Part shown: positions 43,835 to 51,775 of the stretch, one piece after another
Numbering within the stretch: position 1 is the first letter of the stretch
Layout: each line of letters starts with the position of its first letter
Origin: Candidatus Saccharimonadota bacterium
GTDB taxonomy: Bacteria > Patescibacteriota > Saccharimonadia > Saccharimonadales > UBA4665
Length of the DNA: 64,000 nucleotides
NCBI GenBank assembly: GCA_003153395.1
Contig: PLYP01000005.1
Span: forward strand, 85,701-149,700
Direction of reading: 5' to 3'
Program-made: the position numbers and the translations under genes
The notes under the pieces: generated by a model
The model's database searches: none
Told to the model about the DNA's origin: nothing
Seen by the model: only the letters and a program-made list of their open reading frames with translations

Positions 43835-44635
43835 ATGGAAGGTGAGAATAAATTAAAAACTAAAAGAGCAAGAAGCTCTTCTTATCCATCAACAGACTTG
43901 GAAAAATCAATCCAGCAAGTACAGGCAGTGAAAGCCAATCTCGGTAAAGGCCCCTTCTCAAGAGATTCTGCAGCAAAAGCTTTGGGTTACGGGGGTGTAA
44001 ATGGTAAGTCGGGTACCATTATTGCCACATTGGCTCATTACGGATTACTAACCAAGCATAGTGATACATATTCTGTATCTGATCTTAGTGACGAAATCCT
44101 TACTTATAGGGATGAGGCTGAGAAACACTCCGCTATAGCTAAGGCGGCTAAGCATCCAAAATTGTATGCTGCACTAATTAAGGCATATGAGGGTAAAAGC
44201 TTACCGGTCATGCTTGAGCACATACTTGTGCGTGAATACGGTATAGGAGAGAATGCAGCGCCAACGGCGTCTAAAGCATTTAGGAAAACAATGGAATTTT
44301 CTGGGTTGTTGGTAAACGGCGTTTTGCATTCTTCGGTTGATCTTGACAGCTCTGGTAGTTCCGATAGAGATCAGTCAGCCCCGGGAACCCAAGAAGAAAA
44401 GGAGACGACTAACAAAGTCAATTCTGAGCATCTGCCGACATTGACAAATATGCAACATGTTGAGATAGGGGATGGTGTGATACTTTCATATAGAGGGGAT
44501 CTGGCTTTTACACTTTTCACTACCCCCGCTTTTGCCTCGGCATTACAAGCTTTACAAAAATCATTGCCAACTTTGTCAAAACAGACAGAGCAAAACCATA
44601 TAGAAAAGCCTAAGGAAAACGATGAGCCTAGCTGA
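43835..44635 (+). CDS. Hypothetical DNA-binding-like protein
   Basis: 266 residues with AGGAG ten bases upstream of the ATG. A basic N-terminus (LKTKRARSSSYPS) leads to two winged-helix-like segments: GKGPFSRDSAAKALGYGGVNGKSGTIIATLAHYGLL and, near 105-155, LPVMLEHILVREYGIG. A Ser/Glu/Gln-rich linker (about 168-195) and a small C-terminal domain (GDGVILSYRGDLAFTL) follow. It is probably a DNA-binding regulator; no exact family. The next gene starts inside its 3' end. Confidence 0.6.
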   Translation: MEGENKLKTKRARSSSYPSTDLEKSIQQVQAVKANLGKGPFSRDSAAKALGYGGVNGKSGTIIATLAHYGLLTKHSDTYSVSDLSDEILTYRDEAEKHSAIAKAAKHPKLYAALIKAYEGKSLPVMLEHILVREYGIGENAAPTASKAFRKTMEFSGLLVNGVLHSSVDLDSSGSSDRDQSAPGTQEEKETTNKVNSEHLPTLTNMQHVEIGDGVILSYRGDLAFTLFTTPAFASALQALQKSLPTLSKQTEQNHIEKPKENDEPS

Positions 44636-44798
44636 AGCAGCGACTGCAAGCGTCGTCGTGGCATTAGTTCTAGGTGTTAGTTATTTGGTGATAATAGGCG
44701 TAGCCTTATTTCATCCTGATAGAGACCGCAGGAGGAGCGCAGCTAGAATACTCCAAAGTCATAGACTCACAAGACGGCAAATTGGTCGATCTAAGTAA
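44622..44798 (+). CDS. 58-residue single-TM protein
   Basis: Starts with ATG at 44622, overlapping the upstream gene by 14 bases in a different frame. MSLAEAATASVVVALVLGVS and the following residues form one membrane segment (about 9-32), then a strongly basic cytoplasmic tail (HPDRDRRRSAARILQSHRL). The overlap and common promoter imply joint expression with the HTH-type protein, perhaps as a membrane partner. Confidence 0.55.
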   Translation: MSLAEAATASVVVALVLGVSYLVIIGVALFHPDRDRRRSAARILQSHRLTRRQIGRSK

Positions 44799-45019
44799 CC
44801 ATGGCCCGTAATACCTTGCAATGCTAATGGCGAGCTATACCTGTAAATTTGGCAAAAGCTAATGGGTTTGAGTAAGAGGCATTACTTAGCCTGAGTGGAC
44901 ATAAAACCGATTGGTAAGTGTTAAGTATGGCCTGATTGTAGATTAATCAACAATCAGTTGAATTACCAAGTGTGTGTTTAGCGATTAACCTCTGTTAAGT
45001 ATGTAAACTAAATGTAAAA

Positions 45020-45106
45020 TGGTGCGGATAAGAGGACTTGAACCTCCACGAGCTAATGCTCACTAGCTTCTGAAGCTAGCGCGTCTACCAATTCCGCCAT
45101 ATCCGC
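45020..45106 (-). tRNA. tRNA-Leu (CAG)
   Basis: 87-nt class II tRNA. Acceptor GCGGATA/TATCCGC, anticodon stem CTAGC/GCTAG, loop TTCAGAA with anticodon CAG, long variable arm, T-loop GTTCAAGT, CCA encoded at 45020-45022. Confidence 0.95.
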
Positions 45107-45167
45107 CTATTTAGATCACTCTAATAGTAACTTTTTTATACTTTCTTCTCAAGAAAGATGGTCTTCG

Positions 45168-46952
45168 TTATCTGGAAACTCTAGCTTCGTTTATTTCCCA
45201 ATTTTGGACGTTAGAGAATCTATCTGTGGAAGACGTTAATGCATGGTCACTTAATCCACCGACAATCCCGTTGGTTAAATAAAGTAATCTTGGCTGGTAA
45301 AGACCTAGTGCCGGGTTATCTTGCTGCCATGCCTGCAGAAATGGCTTATATTTAATTATTCGTATTTGGGGGTCAAGTCTTGTTCGTCCCGACTCTAAAG
45401 ACGTGTCGGCTGTTGCGTTCTTGTATTCAGATAAATTAAGTCTGTTGTTTGACCTTATATCTGCTTGTGAACTGTCCCAATATACAAACACATCGGGATC
45501 TATACCTACAGATATAGCGGTAAGTACTGAATCGTAGTCATGATAAGAAAGAGATGTTTGAAAATCTGCTGGAGCTAGCATTCTTGTATTCAACCTGACT
45601 CCAATTTTTTGCCAATCCTTTTTAAGTTCGCTAACTACCATCTGGTTTTCAGGAGTATTGGCAGCAGTAAGCGAGAATGTTAAGGGCTGGTTAGCTTTAT
45701 ATCTAGTGCCACCTTTAATTGTTGTCCAGCCGTCACTATCTAGCAGTTGATTGGCTGCTTTTAAGTCCATTGAGTGCTGAGCGTACGCCGCAGAATAGGC
45801 TAGTTGTCCACGTAATAATGGTTCGTTAACTTGGTGCGTCGGATAGCCAAGTTGGTTAATTATCTGTGCAGTATTGGATCCGTCTACTAGTGCTTGTCTG
45901 ACCGAGGAATCAGCTAGTACCCCGGAAGAAGTTTTGAAAAATACCATATTTGCGGCCCGTAGTAACAAATTATGGCTAACGACTCCGGCTTTATTTGTTA
46001 CGGATTTCGATGGAGGCGTAACAGCTTCCATGGCAGTGAGTTCTTTGTTAGCAAACGACGTTACTAGTTGGTTCGTATTCGCAAACACTTCTACTATGAA
46101 CTTATCTAGCTTAGGTTTTCCACCCTCATATCCGCTAAAGGGCTTTAAGGCTATTTGTATTTGTTTGTTCTGCAAATCATTGCCATTTGTCACTTGAAGA
46201 CCATCCCACATAAATGGTCCGGCTCCAACAGGTTTATCTGTATTAAAGTTAGAAGAACGCAAATCAGACAGAGGGACGCTAGCCAGAATATGTTCCGGGA
46301 TAATACCGGTGGCTAATGAGTAGGGAAATGATGCGAGGATTCCAGGCAGCTTAAATTCAACAGTTTGGTTATCTAGTGCCGTAATAGTTATTCCCTGCCA
46401 GCTGGAGAATAAGGGCGACTGGGCATCAGGATTTTGGATAGTATGGAACGTAAAGACCACATCTTTACTTGTTAAAGGCTGGCCATCTTGCCATTTTAGA
46501 TTTGGTTTTAAATGAAGAGTATAGGTTGTACCTCTGCTATCTACTGAGTAAGATTTCGCTAGGGAACTGACAAGTTTACCGTGATCGTCGCTTTTTAAAA
46601 GACCGGCAAATAGCAGTTTAGATACTGTGCTGTCAGCATCAGTAGATGCGTATATTGGATTGGCGTTAGTGAATGTACCAAATAATCCTTCGCTATATAT
46701 GCCGCCCGGTACTGTTTTAAGGTCCTGATAATATCCGCTTAACGTTATGTCCTGTGCAACTACAGCTATTATGAGCAAAAGAACCAGGCCAACCCAGCCA
46801 ATAATAAAACGCCGCACCGGGTATAAATGTTCGAAGCGTCTAAATAGGTGCTTATCTATATGAGCTTCTGCTTGTGATCCAATATCTTCAACTTGCTGCT
46901 GGCTACCTCTCAGTCGTCGCCTCAGACGTAATTTAAGGAGTCGAGTTTGCAT
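45168..46952 (-). CDS. Membrane-anchored peptide/nickel-type substrate-binding protein
   Basis: 594 residues of the SBP family 5 (OppA/DppA-like). LKPNLKWQDGQPLTSKDVVFTF and KPVGAGPFMWDGL are family motifs. Instead of a lipoprotein signal it has a 50-residue basic cytoplasmic N-terminus and a membrane segment (FIIGWVGLVLLLIIAVVAQ, about 49-68), so the binding domain is tethered outside by a TM helix. No cognate permease or ATPase lies in the window. It probably captures peptides for import by a transporter encoded elsewhere. Confidence 0.88.
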   Translation of the reverse strand: MQTRLLKLRLRRRLRGSQQQVEDIGSQAEAHIDKHLFRRFEHLYPVRRFIIGWVGLVLLLIIAVVAQDITLSGYYQDLKTVPGGIYSEGLFGTFTNANPIYASTDADSTVSKLLFAGLLKSDDHGKLVSSLAKSYSVDSRGTTYTLHLKPNLKWQDGQPLTSKDVVFTFHTIQNPDAQSPLFSSWQGITITALDNQTVEFKLPGILASFPYSLATGIIPEHILASVPLSDLRSSNFNTDKPVGAGPFMWDGLQVTNGNDLQNKQIQIALKPFSGYEGGKPKLDKFIVEVFANTNQLVTSFANKELTAMEAVTPPSKSVTNKAGVVSHNLLLRAANMVFFKTSSGVLADSSVRQALVDGSNTAQIINQLGYPTHQVNEPLLRGQLAYSAAYAQHSMDLKAANQLLDSDGWTTIKGGTRYKANQPLTFSLTAANTPENQMVVSELKKDWQKIGVRLNTRMLAPADFQTSLSYHDYDSVLTAISVGIDPDVFVYWDSSQADIRSNNRLNLSEYKNATADTSLESGRTRLDPQIRIIKYKPFLQAWQQDNPALGLYQPRLLYLTNGIVGGLSDHALTSSTDRFSNVQNWEINEARVSR

Positions 46953-46992
46953 TTGAAACTTTTATTAGCTCCCTATACTTTTTAATGAGAAA

Positions 46993-47211
46993 TTATTTAG
47001 TTGCCACTACGTCTAGAATAAGCGAAAGACTGAAAACAAGTGCGCAAACTATTGTTAGCTGAAATATAGTTTTATCTGTGCCACGACGAGTAGTATTGAC
47101 TTCTCCTGCTCCGCCTAGACCAGCTCCTAGGCTTGCTCCTCTTGTTTGTACGATAATTAGCAAAGTCATTAAGACCATTGATCCCAAAGTGATGTAGTTA
47201 TAAATACTCAT
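46993..47211 (-). CDS. secG: Preprotein translocase subunit SecG
   Basis: 72 residues from ATG 47211, chosen over longer readings because it overlaps the upstream stop as ATGA and gives the normal SecG length. Two membrane helices (about 5-22 and 50-70) flank the conserved loop LLIIVQTRGASLGAGLGGAGEV. Small membrane subunit of SecYEG that aids protein export. Translationally coupled to the holin-like gene before it. Confidence 0.9.
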   Translation of the reverse strand: MSIYNYITLGSMVLMTLLIIVQTRGASLGAGLGGAGEVNTTRRGTDKTIFQLTIVCALVFSLSLILDVVATK

Positions 47212-47585
47212 GATTTTTTTAGGTCCCCTAATATTGTCGTTACTAAATAGTTTACCAGGCCTATTACCATACCAGCAAATATTGCTGCCCAAAAGTTAGT
47301 AATATGTAGCGGCGTATAAAGCTTGCTGGCCAAATATACTGTTACGCCGTTAATGATTACCATAAATAAACCTATGGTGAAAATTAATGCTGGTAAGGAG
47401 AGGATTATTAAAAAAGGCTTAAGTACAGTGTTAATGATTGCTAGGACTAGTCCTGCAATAATTACGCCAATGAAACTGCCGTAGGAGATACTGTTACTTA
47501 AAATACCGGCAGCAATCCACAGTCCTAGACTGCAAACAAACCATCTTATAAAGAATCGGTTGGTAGGTCTGCTAAGTACGTCCAC
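47208..47585 (-). CDS. Phage holin family 4-like membrane protein
   Basis: 125 residues with four membrane segments; VLAIINTVLKPFLIILSLPALIFTIGLFMVIINGVTVYLAS is the signature of the YvlD/PF04020 family, often annotated as phage holin superfamily IV. In most bacteria these are housekeeping membrane proteins of unknown role, not lysis holins. It lies between pepP-like and secG genes on one strand, and its stop overlaps the secG start by 4 bases. Confidence 0.85.
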   Translation of the reverse strand: MDVLSRPTNRFFIRWFVCSLGLWIAAGILSNSISYGSFIGVIIAGLVLAIINTVLKPFLIILSLPALIFTIGLFMVIINGVTVYLASKLYTPLHITNFWAAIFAGMVIGLVNYLVTTILGDLKKS

Positions 47586-47599
47586 TTTTGTATTTTAGG

Positions 47600-48835
47600 T
47601 CAAGCGATGGCCTGGGGCAACTTATCTGACAAAATTCTTATGCCTTTCGGTGTAATTAAACCGTCATCTTCAATTCTAATGCCTATAGATTCTTCTTTAA
47701 TGTATATTCCTGGCTCGATTGTAAGTACACACCCCGGCACAAGTGGAGCATCGTGATTACCAATATCATGCACATTAAGTCCTAGGAAATGTGATGTGGC
47801 ATGAGGAAAGTATTTTCTAACACTATCACGGGTGATAGTTTTAATCAGATTGAGCTCTCTCAGTTTTTCACCCATGAATGTCTCGATACTCTGTTCATAA
47901 TCTCTCAGTAAAGTGCCTGGTTTTAAAAGGGAAATAGCATACTGTTGTACTTCTTGAACCGCTAGAAAAACGGAGCGTTGCCGCTTACTAGGTTCAGGGT
48001 TAATGCTGAATGTTCTACTTATATCAGCTGCATAGTGATTTACTTCTGCTCCAATATCTACAAGCACTAAACCGTCTTCACTTAGTACCCCTGAGTTGGC
48101 AATATTATGCAGCGTGCAGGCCCTTTCGCCGCTGGCTACAATGGGCTCGAATGCGTGCCCACTCGCACCAAGACTTCTAATCCCTTTGGTAATTTCTGCT
48201 TCTATCTCGTATTCATGCTTATACTTTTTTAACATTGCCGGCCTAATAGCTTGAGCTAAGCCCTTGCCTGTTATGTCTATAGCGGATTGTATTAATTTTA
48301 TTTCAACCGGCTGCTTGATCATGCGCATTTTTATAAGATGCTGGCTAAGATCAAGTAATTCAATATCACTATTTAGGCTCTTAATTCTTCGTGCCAGCGT
48401 TTCTCTAGCTGGATTAGTATAAAATCCGTATGCTTCAATATAGCTAGGAGCACTGGCAATTGTTGCCACATGCTTCACTTTTTTAATTCTGGACCCTAGC
48501 TTCTCCCAGCCTTCTTTTTCCTCGTATATTTCTTTAATCCCAGATTTATCCGAAATATCGCTCGTCTCGATAGAACCGTCAAAAGTTTCGCGGTTATCCG
48601 ATCTTCCGGGGATAATTAGGAATTCGCTACTTTTATCCATTACTAGAATGATGTCCGGATCTTCTATGCCCGTTAAATACCAGAAATTCGCGTCTTGAGA
48701 AAACGCATAAGTGTTATCGCCTCCCCTCTGAAGTAAGCCATTTGCGGAAATGACTATCGGGGCAGTACCTGTAAAAAGCTGCCTTAGTCGTTGTCTGTTA
48801 CCAACGAAGAAATCGCTGGAAGGTATTGGCTCCAT
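47600..48835 (-). CDS. pepP: Xaa-Pro aminopeptidase (aminopeptidase P)
   Basis: 411-residue M24 metallopeptidase that removes N-terminal residues before proline. An N-terminal creatinase-like domain (IPSSDFFVGNRQRLRQLFTG) is followed by the pita-bread catalytic domain with the two-metal ligands: Asp in VLVDIGAEV and in YAADISRTF, His in SHFLGLNVHDIG, and Glu in TIEPGIYI and IEDDGLIT. All five are present. It is co-directional with the holin-like and secG genes (15-base gap). Confidence 0.93.
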   Translation of the reverse strand: MEPIPSSDFFVGNRQRLRQLFTGTAPIVISANGLLQRGGDNTYAFSQDANFWYLTGIEDPDIILVMDKSSEFLIIPGRSDNRETFDGSIETSDISDKSGIKEIYEEKEGWEKLGSRIKKVKHVATIASAPSYIEAYGFYTNPARETLARRIKSLNSDIELLDLSQHLIKMRMIKQPVEIKLIQSAIDITGKGLAQAIRPAMLKKYKHEYEIEAEITKGIRSLGASGHAFEPIVASGERACTLHNIANSGVLSEDGLVLVDIGAEVNHYAADISRTFSINPEPSKRQRSVFLAVQEVQQYAISLLKPGTLLRDYEQSIETFMGEKLRELNLIKTITRDSVRKYFPHATSHFLGLNVHDIGNHDAPLVPGCVLTIEPGIYIKEESIGIRIEDDGLITPKGIRILSDKLPQAIA

Positions 48836-48902
48836 AATTAGATAACTAGTATAGCAAAAATAGTGAGGGGGTATAATGTAGCGAGCTAGGCATAGGAGGA
48901 TT

Positions 48903-49376
48903 ATGATAACTTGCGAATTCGAGGATGGAGGAAAAGCATCGCTACGGCATGCAGTTGTAGACTGTATCGTTCTTCAAGATAATAAAGTTTTGCTTGCTAA
49001 ACGTTCGCCCAAACTTACGGAGGGTGGTAAATGGGGTTTGGTGGGAGGCTTTATGGATCGTAATGAAACTATTAAGGAGGCGATCCAACGAGAAATATAC
49101 GAGGAAACGGGATGGGAAATAGATGGACTTACTTTGCTTAGTATAATTGACACTCCGAATCGAAAAAACGAAGATCGCCAAAATGTATGTTTCTTATTTT
49201 TCTGCAATGGCATTAAACAAACCGGCAAGCCGGATTGGGAATCTACGGAAATAAAATGGTTCGATCTAAAAGATTTACCACCCGAGCAAGAATTAGCTTT
49301 TGATCATGCACAGTCAATTCAGCTTTACAAAAAATATATCAAAGAAAAATTTTCTCTACCTTATTCTAATTATTAA
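48903..49376 (+). CDS. NUDIX hydrolase
   Basis: 157 residues. The Nudix box GGFMDRNETIKEAIQREIYEETGWE (about 47-71) is complete, so it is an active pyrophosphohydrolase on a nucleoside diphosphate-linked substrate. KVLLAKRSPKL and an NADH-type tail (WFDLKDLPPEQELAFDHAQSI) resemble NUDIX enzymes acting on nucleotide sugars or NADH, but the substrate is not determined. The start is supported by AGGAGG. It overlaps uvrC tail-to-tail by 11 bases. Confidence 0.9.
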   Translation: MITCEFEDGGKASLRHAVVDCIVLQDNKVLLAKRSPKLTEGGKWGLVGGFMDRNETIKEAIQREIYEETGWEIDGLTLLSIIDTPNRKNEDRQNVCFLFFCNGIKQTGKPDWESTEIKWFDLKDLPPEQELAFDHAQSIQLYKKYIKEKFSLPYSNY

Positions 49377-50865
49377 CTAGATAACGTTTTAGTGTTTCGG
49401 CCTTAGTTTTACCAATTACCGCGCTAAGCTGTTCATCATTGGCATCGCTAATACCTCTAACGGAACCAAAAGTTTTTAGTAATTTTTTTCTAGTGGCCGG
49501 ACCTACGCCAGGAATATCATCGAGAAGACTTGCAGTCTGGCGCTTCATCTTCAGGACGCTGTGATAACTTACCGCGAATCTATGGGATTCATCCCTTATT
49601 CGCTGCAGTAGTTTTACAAGATTGGTATTACTGGGCAGATTAATTAGAATATAGTCTTCGCTTTCGCTAAAGAATCCGCCTAGTGCGTGAAGAATTTCTT
49701 GATTTAGATTAACTAGAGATTTAGATTTATGCAGGACTATCTGCTCTTCCCTTTTGGCTAGTCCAATAAAAGGAATTTTACTTTGATTACGTTCATCTCT
49801 TGCCGACAAGGCAGCGTCTAGCTGACCTTTACCGCCGTCAATAAGAACCAGGGAAGGTAATCCCCAGGCTTTAATATTTTTTTCACTTAAGCGTCTTTTT
49901 AGACTCTCGTTCATGTTATAGAAATCATTATTCTGATTAATCTTAGTTTTAAATTTTCTGTATTGACTTTTATCACTTACGCCATTGGTGAAGACAACCA
50001 TACTTGCTACCACGTCAGTTCCAGACATGTGGGAGATGTCATAACCTTCTATACGGCGCGGAAAACTATCTAAACTTAACAAGTTAACTAACTCATTAAG
50101 AGCATGGTCTTTGCTTATATCTAAGAATTCTTTATCGCTGAATATAACCTGCTGATCTAGCCCTTTCAGCCAATTTAGTTGGTTCCTAAGTTTTGCTGCT
50201 TTTTCAAAGTCATGGCTTTTCGCAGCTTTTTTCATATCTTTTTCTAGCTCACTAGCTATCTTATTCTTCTTGCCCTCTATAACAGCCATCAGCTTTCTAA
50301 GATTAGCCCTGTACTCTACTAAGCTAGTCCGGCCATCTTCCAGGCCGGGATCCAGTCCCAAATGGTAGTGCAAACTGGCTCTCTTTTGTCCTGGCATTCG
50401 TTTAGAAGCAAAGGGAAATATTCGTCTAAGTAGCTTTAAGGCTTGCCTAACAGCTAAAGTGCTAAAATATGGACCGTAATAGCGAGCTCCATCATCCATT
50501 GGTCTCCTGGTAGTACTAACTGTCGGATAGTCACTGTCATAATCTATGCGGATATAGCTCATCGCTTTATCGTCACGAAGCAGTATGTTATACCTGGGCA
50601 TATATCGGCGTATCATTTCAGCTTCTAAGAACAAAGCTTCTATTTCGCTATCGACACACATCCAGTCTATATCGGCAATTTCGTTCACTAACGCTTCGGT
50701 TTTAGGATCCCTAGCTCTAGATTTTTGAAAGTATTGACGAACCCTGTTTCTAAGTTGAGCAGCCTTACCAACATAAATAATCTCGCCGGACTTGTCTTTA
50801 TGAAAATATACACCGGGTGACTTAGGAAGTTCTGATAGCTTTTTTTCGATCTTCGAGTTAATCAC
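49366..50865 (-). CDS. uvrC: Excinuclease ABC subunit C lacking the Fe-S cysteines
   Basis: 499-residue dual-incision nuclease of nucleotide excision repair. The GIY-YIG domain begins SPGVYFHKDKSGEIIYVGKA (about 15-34), the UvrB-binding UVR motif DFEKAAKLRNQL is near 216, the RNase H-like domain has IEGYDISHMSG, and a helix-hairpin-helix tail (IPGVGPATRKKLLKTFGSV) ends it. It is shorter than the usual ~600. The four cysteines that hold a [4Fe-4S] cluster in E. coli UvrC are missing: FPFASK, KRASLHYHLGL and DPGL replace the Cys-containing motifs. Partner uvrA is 8 kb downstream. Confidence 0.94.
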   Translation of the reverse strand: MINSKIEKKLSELPKSPGVYFHKDKSGEIIYVGKAAQLRNRVRQYFQKSRARDPKTEALVNEIADIDWMCVDSEIEALFLEAEMIRRYMPRYNILLRDDKAMSYIRIDYDSDYPTVSTTRRPMDDGARYYGPYFSTLAVRQALKLLRRIFPFASKRMPGQKRASLHYHLGLDPGLEDGRTSLVEYRANLRKLMAVIEGKKNKIASELEKDMKKAAKSHDFEKAAKLRNQLNWLKGLDQQVIFSDKEFLDISKDHALNELVNLLSLDSFPRRIEGYDISHMSGTDVVASMVVFTNGVSDKSQYRKFKTKINQNNDFYNMNESLKRRLSEKNIKAWGLPSLVLIDGGKGQLDAALSARDERNQSKIPFIGLAKREEQIVLHKSKSLVNLNQEILHALGGFFSESEDYILINLPSNTNLVKLLQRIRDESHRFAVSYHSVLKMKRQTASLLDDIPGVGPATRKKLLKTFGSVRGISDANDEQLSAVIGKTKAETLKRYLVNN

Positions 50866-50872
50866 CTATATA

Positions 50873-51757
50873 TTATACTTCGGCAAGCAGAGCACAGTCG
50901 CTACATTTTCGTGTCCCACTCTTAACACAGGACTTACAAATTAATACCAAGCGGTTGCAGCTGACATTAGAGCAGTTCTCGTAATTACTAGTCTTTGCAT
51001 TGCACTGCATGCACTTGCCTATATCTTTTGCCTTATCCGAGAATTTTGTTCCCATTCTTCCATCAAATACATAAAGTGATCCTTCCCAAAGCCCCCTATC
51101 GCCGTACTGCTCTCCGTATTTAACTATTCCTCCATCAATTTGATAGACTTCCTTAAAGCCCTCTTTTTTCATAAGCATGCTCAGCACTTCACAGCGTATT
51201 CCCCCAGTGCAGTAGGTAATTACTGGTTTGTCTTTAATAGCTTCATACTTTTTGTTTTTAAGTTCTTTAGGAAAATCTCTAGTGTTCTTTACTTTTGGGA
51301 TAACGGCATTCTTGAATTTGCCTACTTCGGCTTCATAGGCATTTCGGCCATCAAAGAAGATAACTTCTTCGCCACGTTTTTTAATAAGTTCGTGAACTTC
51401 CTTTGGCTTTAAGTGCTTGCCGCCACCCAGGATTCCTGTTTCATTTACTTTAATAGCGCTAGGCACACCGAAAGTTACTATTTCCGGGCGAACCTTAACG
51501 CTAAGTTTTGGAAAATGGTCTAAGCTACCATCGCTCCATTTGACGCTTAGACCCTTAAGACTGTCATAGTTTTTTGATTCTTTGATATAGCTCTTTAGGT
51601 CTTTAATATCGCCGCTTAGTGTGCCGTTAATTCCGTGATCGGCTATAATTATCCGGCCTTTTAAATTTAGTTTTTCACATAAATTTTTCTGCCAAAGCCT
51701 AACGGCAGCCGTGTCTTTAATCGGGGTAAATTTATAGTAGAGTATTATCTTCTGCAT
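50873..51757 (-). CDS. trhO: tRNA uridine(34) hydroxylase, rhodanese-like
   Basis: 294-residue UPF0176/TrhO enzyme that hydroxylates U34 of tRNA to 5-hydroxyuridine using oxygen. The N-terminal acylphosphatase-like region is followed by a rhodanese domain with the active cysteine in YCTGGIRCEV (about residue 183). The C-terminus is Cys-rich (CMQCNAK, CSNVSCN, CKSCVKSG, CSDC), probably zinc binding. It lies 7 bases upstream of uvrC in the same orientation. Confidence 0.9.
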   Translation of the reverse strand: MQKIILYYKFTPIKDTAAVRLWQKNLCEKLNLKGRIIIADHGINGTLSGDIKDLKSYIKESKNYDSLKGLSVKWSDGSLDHFPKLSVKVRPEIVTFGVPSAIKVNETGILGGGKHLKPKEVHELIKKRGEEVIFFDGRNAYEAEVGKFKNAVIPKVKNTRDFPKELKNKKYEAIKDKPVITYCTGGIRCEVLSMLMKKEGFKEVYQIDGGIVKYGEQYGDRGLWEGSLYVFDGRMGTKFSDKAKDIGKCMQCNAKTSNYENCSNVSCNRLVLICKSCVKSGTRKCSDCALLAEV

Positions 51758-51775
51758 CTTTAATATTATATCTGA

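Noticed and set aside
44799-45019. Structured RNA (SRP RNA, RNase P RNA or tmRNA)
   Set aside because: No conserved core motif of any of these is seen; the region appears to be plain intergenic sequence.
47208-47585. Holin of a prophage
   Set aside because: The family is common in chromosomes and this gene is coupled to secG; no phage genes are nearby.
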